Part shown: positions 9,201 through 14,256 of the stretch, in pieces | Position numbering within the stretch: position 1 is the first letter of the stretch | Layout: every line of letters begins with the position of its first letter | Assembly: GCA_946482335.1 (NCBI GenBank) | Contig: CAMLRG010000142.1 | Location: forward strand, 1 to 14,256 | DNA length: 14,256 nucleotides | Source of the DNA: an uncultured Duganella sp. | GTDB taxonomy: Bacteria > Pseudomonadota > Gammaproteobacteria > Burkholderiales > Burkholderiaceae | Reading direction: 5' to 3' | The notes under the pieces: model-generated | Told to the model about the DNA's origin: nothing | Seen by the model: the letters and a program-made list of their open reading frames with translations, nothing else | Databases searched by the model: none | Translations under genes and position numbers: made by a program

Positions 9201-11139
9201 CGCCAAGTCCTATATCAAACTATATGACGCCTTGCGCAGCGGTTCGGTCAAGAACCCGGACATCAAACTGATGGATGGCTGCCATTACCCGGCCGAATTC
9301 GATAACGAAACACGCAAGATCCACGTGCACAAGGCCGCAGCCGAACGCGCTGCAAAAAGCCGCGGTGATTCCTGGGAGCTGGTCGCGGCATTGCTGCATG
9401 AATTTGGCCACTATATCGACCTTATCCTGCGCAAGGACTTCACACCGAAGGACGAGGTAACGGCCGACGCTGGAGGCGAAGAGGGCGCACGGTTTGCTTA
9501 CCAGGTGGCGTTCTATGACTTCACCGGCAGCAGCGAAACAGCGTATGCCGACTACTCGGGCCCCGGCTACAGCGGCCCACTGAAAGCCAACTACGCAGTT
9601 GTGCGTGCCGAGATCCTGAAGCGGCAGGGCAAGGACGCGCAGTCCAGGGAAGGGAAGGAAGGCAGTACGGAGCAATTCGGCGCTGGCATGGGCGAGCACC
9701 ACAAGGAACACCCCAGCAGTTCCTTTGGACACCAGTCGATTGAATCAGTTCTGGAGCGTGCTGGATTCAACGAAAATTTACGTAAGCGCATTTACTTCGG
9801 GAATTGGCTCCGCGACTTTTCACAAATGGTTGATCCGGCAATCGTGCGAAAGCCCGGGGCGCCGAAAAGCTTTCCAGAGAAGATCTCGCGTGCCCACCTC
9901 ACGAGATTGGTGGATGTACTTGCTGAGAGCGAATTTGTGGACCGGCCTGCGGAAAAGGCCATATATACGGTTACTGAGCGCAATCTCGGAGTATATCGAC
10001 CAGTTGAGCATATTGATAATCCCACAAGCCACTCCCAGAACGCCCCTAATCCCAAGGATATTGATCCCGACTTTCAATCGCCTCCAACCAAGCAGGACGT
10101 AGCGATTGATCCCGTGAAATCAATGAAGCACTACATTGCCGCATCACGTACTTACATGTGCGAACAACTGGAAAAAGCTGTCGCAGCGGGGCCGAGCAAT
10201 CAGGGATGTATTCACTTTGGCGCCGCCCTTCATGTTCTGGAAGACTATTTCGCGCACAGTAACTTCATCGAGCTAAGTCTTCGAAAGGTAGGATTCAAGG
10301 ACGTGCTGCCCTGGACGTCTCCGGCGGCAGGAAAACATGCCTATCCGGTCGTTACAGGTATGTTCGATAAGGATGATGTTATCGCGAGCACTGCCGGGTT
10401 GATTGCGGAAACGCTATTTAAGGTTCAGTGGGAATTCAAGGCGAGCAAGCCCTACGAACGGACCAAGGCGGACAAGATCATTCTAATCCTATTAGAAGAG
10501 CACAGAGACCGCCGAATGTTGGAAGGGTATAAGGCCTATCTTGCCGCGCGAGACAAATGGGCGTCGATTCCTGGGCATCAATATGCGGAAGGAGCTTTGC
10601 ATTACACTTTGGGTATGGTCGGGAACGTGTTCAACTGGGTATACTCGACCTTGATAGTCCTTATAGGCAACAGTATCGACGAAGAGCAGGTAGTGCGCAT
10701 GGGAGATCCGAACAAGAACGGCTCCACTGATCCGACACATTCGCAGCTGGCTAAAGACCACGACAATCACCCGTTCCATATATTGGCTGCTCATTTGGCG
10801 CGCCATGCGGTACTTGAAGTTGGGAGGTCAATGGCACAACAATGGTTTGGTACGCCAAATTTAGGATCGATATCTTCGCCTTCAGCAGTTGCTGCTGCTT
10901 TCTTATGCCATCCTGAAGAATGTACTTGGCAGGATTCGATTGTACGGTCGTGGGGGACTGCAAACCCCAAGGCGGTTGCGCGCGGAGCGTCGGCTACAGA
11001 ATGGGAAGCACTTGAGAAGGCGCATAAGAAGGAAGTAATGGATCAAATCGAGCGAATGAGCAGTGCAAGTAAGCGCAGTTGGAAGTACGTCAATAAATAT
11101 TATGAAGATCTGTTCGGGTCCAAGGAAACCGTAAAATGA
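6274..11139 (+). CDS. vgrG: Evolved VgrG spike effector with HExxH zincin-like and HET-C-like C-terminal domains
   Basis: 1621 residues, far longer than a plain VgrG (about 600-900). Order: phage gpD/gp27-like base (about 1-430); gp5-type OB fold (about 459-530, ALGRVRIRFHW to IVGALYNG); Vgr-family region (about 568-706, with LFDDTDSQGRIQLRTT); DUF2345 beta-helix spike (about 730-915). A zincin-like domain follows (about 925-1110) with HEFGHYID; His1042, Glu1043 and His1046 form an HExxH site, and Asp1065, Glu1069 or Glu1070 could be the third ligand. After a charged linker comes a HET-C-like domain (about 1150-1621): GHQSIE (1152-1157), IYFGNWLRDFSQMVD (1173-1187), HFGAALHVLEDYFAHSNFIEL (1314-1334, His1320/Asp1324/His1328) and THSQLAKDH (1488-1496). 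HET-C proteins share His/Asp patterns with zinc phospholipase C. The start is ATG 6274, overlapping the upstream stop; the frame stays open upstream, but only inside that gene. The exported immunity candidates downstream imply an envelope target. Base composition changes at about 9720. Confidence 0.93.
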   Translation: MSQQIVQQIHAALARFASDSRLYELTLEQEDGLGSGGLLVEAFLADDCLQEVGARDVIALSTSAHIGIGRLLGQRATLHASLADGSRTRFHGFVSHAAMLGSEGGLARYRLRMAPWLWLLTQSRNSRVWQDASVADIAESIFQQYAPHARWRWSKGMADSPQRSYCCQYRESDYDFVRRLLTEEGIAWRFEDTEDGQELVLFDDSSQQAALPEDASSAAGAGLRYHAARAGETSDTVQSLRHQRALAVGSTAVLSYDYKAKRTVSASIPVRAGSYGKSAPMLESCDYAGQYFYPNGSEAERYATLQMQAHEARANQWQARSTVRTLRAGTRFTLAQGPLDEGGGEYAVLRVCSVGVNNLPGQVQHGLAELFGPVPELLEQLAAPLDGLPEDFPAVLAQARSSGYANSFEALPADMPWRPVHAGGIARQHPRPTAHGCQSAIVVGGDNGGGPGGPGAGEIHCDALGRVRIRFHWQDNADATCWVRVAQRSAGGGMGSQFLPRIGQEVLVQFIENDIDRPIIVGALYNGQGEGGTMPTPGGQAAQAMDGLFAPAHDHGPSAQGNLAGGHSPVWHGAAAASGDHRNTAAQWGVRSKEFGGGGYNQLLFDDTDSQGRIQLRTTQSATELNLGHLLHGADNFRGSLRGQGAELRSDAYGAVRGGSGLLVSTYKLAHSASQREPAGDNTAGIAMLKQAVALADTFNDSALRHGTVPLAAHVGAPEGKGSRLSAQEAPLRALQTAVSGMVDSAGFSKARDAAGKRTTATGADKLPHSADPVVAISAKEGLALSAARDLQFANGEVAAFSSGKDTQLSSGAQMRIHSNQAIGMLGGAVGPGEQGLGIQLVAARDNLVSQAQAGEMKVQARDDVNIKSSNAHIDWASAKKISLSTAGGANITIDGGNITVQCPGKLQIKAGKKNFTGAAERHYSLPVMPVTVPAVVVGRKLESTFALDQLATLAQNSSKVEFVFMMVPIFGYDLPAKSYIKLYDALRSGSVKNPDIKLMDGCHYPAEFDNETRKIHVHKAAAERAAKSRGDSWELVAALLHEFGHYIDLILRKDFTPKDEVTADAGGEEGARFAYQVAFYDFTGSSETAYADYSGPGYSGPLKANYAVVRAEILKRQGKDAQSREGKEGSTEQFGAGMGEHHKEHPSSSFGHQSIESVLERAGFNENLRKRIYFGNWLRDFSQMVDPAIVRKPGAPKSFPEKISRAHLTRLVDVLAESEFVDRPAEKAIYTVTERNLGVYRPVEHIDNPTSHSQNAPNPKDIDPDFQSPPTKQDVAIDPVKSMKHYIAASRTYMCEQLEKAVAAGPSNQGCIHFGAALHVLEDYFAHSNFIELSLRKVGFKDVLPWTSPAAGKHAYPVVTGMFDKDDVIASTAGLIAETLFKVQWEFKASKPYERTKADKIILILLEEHRDRRMLEGYKAYLAARDKWASIPGHQYAEGALHYTLGMVGNVFNWVYSTLIVLIGNSIDEEQVVRMGDPNKNGSTDPTHSQLAKDHDNHPFHILAAHLARHAVLEVGRSMAQQWFGTPNLGSISSPSAVAAAFLCHPEECTWQDSIVRSWGTANPKAVARGASATEWEALEKAHKKEVMDQIERMSSASKRSWKYVNKYYEDLFGSKETVK

Positions 11140-11690
11140 AGAGATTGGGTTTTTTTGCAGCGGCTTTACTGATAGCGATCTGTGCACAGGGGCGCGTCAG
11201 CACGCCAGAGATCGTCCTGCGCGATGATGAATTGATCTTTAATGGCAGCGCGCTCAGAATCGGACAGGGGCTTGAGGAGTGGGATCGCGTATTGCCAGGC
11301 AATCGGCGTTGTGAAGGAGGTCAGGTTGTACGGGCATGCGTTTGGGACTCGATAGGTTTCCGCGTGACCATGCAAGTTGAGAATCCCGTAAAAATTGCCT
11401 CGGTAAGAATCTATCTGGTTCTGCCGAATCCTGACGGTTATACAGTTATCTTACCTAATCAAGCATTCGGTGGTAGCGTGGAATTGGATGGATTTAACGT
11501 TACCTCGAAGACGCGTTTCTCGGATGTACAGAAAGGCGTGCGCAGAGATCGGAATATTCGTTGCGGGCTTCGTGAGTGTGTTTCACCGCACGGCGCCCTG
11601 GGCAAGGACACGTCGATCTATTTTGGTCTATCCAAACACAACGAGCATGGCGCGATTACTGCGATCGAGCTGGGTGGCGACGTACTTTAG
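11136..11690 (+). CDS. Predicted periplasmic immunity protein, paralogue 1
   Basis: This 184-residue protein has a clear signal peptide (MKRLGFFAAALLIAICAQG). The mature part has four cysteines (59, 68, 143, 148) shared by all copies in the array, in the motifs NRRCE, ACVWD and RCGLREC. The ATG overlaps the vgrG stop (ATGA), and AAGGA at 11122-11126 gives a 9-nt spacing. No enzyme motif is visible. Position directly after a VgrG effector, translational coupling and predicted export support an immunity role against the VgrG C-terminal toxin in the periplasm; this is inference. An ungapped alignment with paralogue 4 gives roughly three quarters identity by hand count, and the two share a 20-base identical stretch (11334-11353 and 13152-13171). 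Base composition is lower in GC than the T6SS core genes, like the toxin end of vgrG. Confidence 0.9.
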   Translation: MKRLGFFAAALLIAICAQGRVSTPEIVLRDDELIFNGSALRIGQGLEEWDRVLPGNRRCEGGQVVRACVWDSIGFRVTMQVENPVKIASVRIYLVLPNPDGYTVILPNQAFGGSVELDGFNVTSKTRFSDVQKGVRRDRNIRCGLRECVSPHGALGKDTSIYFGLSKHNEHGAITAIELGGDVL

Positions 11691-12357
11691 GCGAAGCCTG
11701 GTACGAAGTGCCGTCATTGCATCGCTTGTTATGATGGCCCTGCCAGGAACTGCCCAAGTTACTAGCGATTCGTTGCTCGTTCGGGTCAACGATGCGATGA
11801 GCAAAGCTGCAGCTGCGTCCGGCATCGTCAAGGAGTATGGCGAACCTCGTCGAGTTCTGAAAGGCGCTAAGCCAGAACTCGTGCTGCGAGATGATCAGCT
11901 AATTTTCAATGGTATGCCGCTGCGCCTCGGCCAGGCGCTCGAGAAATGGGACACGGTATTGCCAGGAACAAGGCGTTGTCAAGGTGAGAAGATAATTGAT
12001 GGTTGTGTGTGGGACGATGCTGGAATTCTCGTCGTCATGCAAAATACTGATCCGACTAAGATCGGGTCAGTGAAGATTTACCTGAAATTGCCGGATGAGG
12101 AAGAGCGAGAGCCACTTCAGCCGACACATGCATTTAACGGATACCTGGAGTTGGATGGATATGGTATGGACACGGAAACGCAGTTTTGGGAAGTCAGGAA
12201 GAGCGTGCGCAAGGAACGCAATATTCGCTGCGGATTACGGGACTGCGCCGCACCCCACGGTGCCCTTGGAAAAACTACGGCCATCTACTTCATGCTTTCC
12301 AAGCCCAATGAAAATGGCACGCTCCGAGCGGTCGAACTTGGTGGCGGAATACTCTAA
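11647..12357 (+). CDS. Predicted periplasmic immunity protein, paralogue 2
   Basis: With ATG 11647 as start this is a 236-residue protein overlapping paralogue 1 by 44 nt. The N-terminus carries basic residues (to about 20), a hydrophobic stretch (about 21-34) and a likely signal-peptidase site near GTAQ (34-37). The extra segment of about 40 residues before the shared fold is absent from copies 1 and 4. The fold begins at ELVLRDDQLIFNG (77-89) and keeps the four cysteines (111, 120, 195, 200) and the ending VELGGGIL. The frame is open further upstream to 11470, but that part lies inside paralogue 1 and gives no signal peptide. The Shine-Dalgarno before ATG 11647 is weak, so the true start could be a non-ATG codon around 11698, after the paralogue 1 stop. 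It is closer to the broken copy 3 than to copies 1 and 4. Function as in copy 1, inferred from context. Confidence 0.85.
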   Translation: MARLLRSSWVATYFRRSLVRSAVIASLVMMALPGTAQVTSDSLLVRVNDAMSKAAAASGIVKEYGEPRRVLKGAKPELVLRDDQLIFNGMPLRLGQALEKWDTVLPGTRRCQGEKIIDGCVWDDAGILVVMQNTDPTKIGSVKIYLKLPDEEEREPLQPTHAFNGYLELDGYGMDTETQFWEVRKSVRKERNIRCGLRDCAAPHGALGKTTAIYFMLSKPNENGTLRAVELGGGIL

Positions 12358-12372
12358 CGCTGGGGTGTTGAA

Positions 12373-12934
12373 ATGCTTAAGGTAGGACTGGTTGCTGCGC
12401 TCTCGCTATTGACAATTGAGCACGGAGCCGAGGGTAGTCCAGCGAGGTGCCAAACCTGAAGTGGTCCTGCGCCAGGATCAATTGACGTACAACGGAAAAC
12501 AGCTGAAGCTAGGCCAATCGGTCGAAGCTTGGGACCAGGTCCTGAGCGGGCAGCGCCGCTGCGAAGAAGGCGAGCGTCCAGCGAGTTGCGTCTGGGACGA
12601 GCTTGGACTGCAGGCGGTTCTGGATTTCAAGCGTCCTGGCAAGGTAAAGGCGTTCTACGTGTTCCTTCGATTGCCGGAAATGACGCTGGACACGTCATTC
12701 CAGCCCCGTAAGCCTTTCAGCGGGTAGCTCGAACTGGACGGATTCGGCATCGATGGCCAGACAGCCTTCTGGGAAGTCCGAAAAGCCTCCGACCCCAAGC
12801 GAAACCTCCGCTGTGGCTTGCGCGACTGCGCACAGCCGAAGGGCGCTTTCGGAAAGGGCGTTGGCATCTACTTCGACCTTTCGACAGCCGATGAAACTGG
12901 CAAGGTCAGCGCCCTGCAGTTGGACACCTACTGA
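12373..12934 (+). pseudogene. Broken immunity paralogue 3 (frameshift plus internal TAG)
   Basis: ATG 12373 opens a short frame that looks like a signal peptide (MLKVGLVAALSLLTI) and then stops at about 12459. The conserved fold continues in the next frame (from about 12416: GAKPEVVLRQDQL, then RRCEEG and CVWD), so there is a +1 shift between about 12413 and 12459. A second lesion is TAG at 12725-12727, which replaces the residue after FSG; copy 2 has Tyr there (FNGYLELDG). The same frame resumes with LELDGFGIDGQ, RCGLRDC and ends at TGA 12932-12934. All four cysteine positions remain recognisable, so the decay is probably recent. It is closest to paralogue 2 (the shared GAKPE lead-in and WEVRK). 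A start at TTG 12416 would give a 103-residue fragment without a signal peptide, unlikely to function. Confidence 0.85.
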
Positions 12935-12938
12935 ATCG

Positions 12939-13508
12939 ATGCCGGCACCGGTAATCAGACCAGCCCTTTGTTATGCGGCCCTGCTTCTTCTTGGGCTGCA
13001 TGGGCCCACATACGGTGTGGCGCCAGCTATCGTATTGCGCGACGATGAGTTGGTCTTTGGAGGCAAAGCGCTTGGAATCGGCCAGCAATTCAAGGATTGG
13101 GAGCGTGTCCTGCCCGCCAATCGGCGTTGTGAAGGCGCTCCGATCATACGTGCATGCGTTTGGGACTCGATCGGACTTCGGGTAACGATGCAAGTCGAGG
13201 CTCCAACCAGGGTTGCGTCGGCCAGGATATACCTCGTGCTGCCCGATCCGAAAGACTACACGATTATTCTTCCTGCCCAGGCTTTCACTGGCCGCCTCGA
13301 GCTGGATGGATTCGCTATCACGTCGAAGACGCGCTTTTCGGATTTGCGGAAGAGCACCCGGCAAGACCGAAATATTCGCTGCGGATTACGCGAATGCGTA
13401 TCGCCGCACGGAGCATTAGAAAAAAGCACATCGATATATTTTGGCCTTTCAGAACACAACGAGAATGGCGCAATCACCGCCATCGAGCTTGGCGGGGACG
13501 CATTGTAA
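12939..13508 (+). CDS. Predicted periplasmic immunity protein, paralogue 4
   Basis: This 189-residue protein has a hydrophobic N-terminus (about residues 8-21) consistent with a signal peptide ending near PTYG (23-26). The conserved fold begins at PAIVLRDDELVF (29-40), with cysteines at 64, 73, 148 and 153. It aligns without gaps to paralogue 1 over about 161 residues, with about 41 differences by hand count. The ATG lies 4 nt after the stop of the broken copy 3 and has no good Shine-Dalgarno of its own, so expression may have depended on coupling to copy 3; the premature stops upstream could lower its output. GC is higher than in copy 1. Its stop is 33 nt from the stop of the convergent PoNi-type gene, with no obvious hairpin terminator between them. 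Confidence 0.87.
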   Translation: MPAPVIRPALCYAALLLLGLHGPTYGVAPAIVLRDDELVFGGKALGIGQQFKDWERVLPANRRCEGAPIIRACVWDSIGLRVTMQVEAPTRVASARIYLVLPDPKDYTIILPAQAFTGRLELDGFAITSKTRFSDLRKSTRQDRNIRCGLRECVSPHGALEKSTSIYFGLSEHNENGAITAIELGGDAL

Positions 13509-13541
13509 CGCTTTGCCTCGGACTCTTGCTGGATTTGCGTA

Positions 13542-14256
13542 CTACGCAATGCGAGCAGATCGTGCAAAGGTAACCAAATCATCCGGGTAGTACTGAGCAT
13601 CGCGGAAGGTGGAGTCGTCGATCTTGAGTGCCACCGTCATTGCACCGGCCTCCCAGGCCCAGTAACCTCTGAAGCCTTCGCTGCGCATATGGGCCTCGAA
13701 GTAGGGCTCGTCGCGGCTCGTCATATACCAATCGGCGAGGTATTCCGCCATCAGGGCTTGGCGCTCCGGTGCCAATGCGTCATAGATCTTCAACGTTCTG
13801 GAATAAGGAAGCTGGCGTGTGCATCCCATCGGGGTTGAGCGTCCTGGCAAATAGACACCCAACAATCGTTCGAGCATGCCGTCTGGTTTTGGACATTCGA
13901 AGTCAAGGATGGTGGCTATTCGGCCTAACATGCGTTCACAGCCAAGCAGAATCGCAAAGCTAACCAGTCGATTCGCATCGTGAAACTCGGCGTCTCCCAG
14001 CGTAATGTGGGGTGACCTGTAGGTCGGACCCTGTTGCTCGTTGTACTGCGCATTGTGCTTCGCGTAGACCTCGAAGTATTCAACGGTCGCCACATACAGG
14101 TCGCGAAGTCCGGCGATCGGTGCCCCAGCAGAGTACTGTAATGTCAGCAGGTTAAGTGCGTACCCAGCGCGGGCGCCGGTCATCCTCATTAACATTGCCG
14201 CGTCTTTGTCTGCTAGCCATGCGCGATCGGTCAGACGGCTTTCAGCTTTGGGAATG
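13542..14256 (-). CDS. PoNi-type (DUF1911) immunity protein, 5' end outside the window
   Basis: The reading frame is open from the right edge to TAG at 13544-13542, giving 237 visible residues. The ATG at 14195 is internal, because in-frame coding sequence (with SRLTDRAWLADKDAA) continues upstream to the edge. The C-terminal part shows the DUF1911/PoNi_C pattern GYWAWEAGAMTVAL, then KIDD and YYPDDLV. The N-terminal part (YSAGAPIAGL, EYFEVYAKHN) fits the PoNi_N helical region. PoNi proteins are cytoplasmic antidotes to PoNe DNase toxins of T6SS and related systems. No signal peptide or TM segment is visible in the part present. It converges on the VgrG immunity array with a 33-nt gap. The matching toxin is not in the window; it may lie to the right, or this may be an orphan immunity gene. 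Confidence 0.82.
   Translation of the reverse strand, partial: IPKAESRLTDRAWLADKDAAMLMRMTGARAGYALNLLTLQYSAGAPIAGLRDLYVATVEYFEVYAKHNAQYNEQQGPTYRSPHITLGDAEFHDANRLVSFAILLGCERMLGRIATILDFECPKPDGMLERLLGVYLPGRSTPMGCTRQLPYSRTLKIYDALAPERQALMAEYLADWYMTSRDEPYFEAHMRSEGFRGYWAWEAGAMTVALKIDDSTFRDAQYYPDDLVTFARSARIA

Larger units (their letters stand above)
11136..13508 (+). repeat. Tandem array of four paralogous immunity-type genes
   Basis: Four copies of one gene family lie head to tail. By resemblance the order is A, B, B', A': copies 1 and 4 form one pair and copies 2 and 3 the other. Short exact repeats remain at DNA level, for example the 20 bases at 11334-11353 and 13152-13171 and an 18-base stretch spanning the NRRCE codons of copies 1 and 4. 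Such repeats could promote deletion or gene conversion within the array. Confidence 0.8.

Noticed and set aside
11470..11646. Longer form of paralogue 2 (295 residues)
   Set aside because: The added 59 codons overlap paralogue 1 out of frame and would bury the signal peptide inside the protein.
13509..13541. Shared terminator between the convergent genes
   Set aside because: The 33-nt gap shows no stable GC hairpin followed by a T run on either strand.
1..14256. CRISPR array, tRNA, rRNA or insertion sequence
   Set aside because: No regularly spaced repeats, cloverleaf-like segments, rRNA motifs, transposase frames or terminal inverted repeats were found by reading.

Overview
The window is a GC-rich piece of a type VI secretion system (T6SS) locus, followed by an evolved VgrG effector with its immunity array. 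Gene content and order (tssM, a TagX-type peptidase, a VgrG with Vgr and DUF2345 domains) and the strong G/C bias at third codon positions suggest a betaproteobacterium of the order Burkholderiales. The Oxalobacteraceae (Massilia/Duganella/Janthinobacterium-like) are my best guess, from general resemblance only.

Left arm, minus strand, 1-5272: a tight three-gene operon read right to left. It encodes a membrane-anchored M15-family peptidoglycan peptidase (TagX type), a two-TM protein with a ketoacyl-synthase/thiolase-like soluble domain, and the T6SS inner-membrane protein TssM/IcmF, whose 3' end lies outside the window. Gaps are 14 and 18 nt. Positions 5273-5491 are an AT-richer divergent intergenic region that probably carries promoters for both arms.

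Right arm, plus strand, 5492-13508: a single-TM Ala/Pro-rich protein with a four-Cys tail overlaps vgrG by ATGA. VgrG is 1621 residues: spike core, Vgr and DUF2345 domains, then an HExxH zincin-like domain (about residues 925-1110) and a HET-C-like domain (about 1150-1621). Its stop overlaps, again by ATGA, the first of four tandem paralogues. Three are intact predicted exported proteins with four conserved cysteines. The third copy is a pseudogene with a frameshift and an internal stop. The arrangement fits a cell-envelope-acting effector followed by an expanded set of periplasmic immunity proteins. Base composition drops sharply inside vgrG at about 9720, where the HET-C part begins, so the toxin end and immunity genes look like a swapped-in cassette.

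Far right, minus strand, 13542-14256: a convergent, 5'-truncated gene for a PoNi-type (DUF1911) immunity protein, presumably belonging to a different DNase effector module beyond the window.

The best candidate for something not well described is the VgrG carrying two apparently distinct metal-dependent domains in series, coupled to the four-copy exported immunity array. No tRNA, rRNA, CRISPR array, insertion sequence or convincing terminator was seen.
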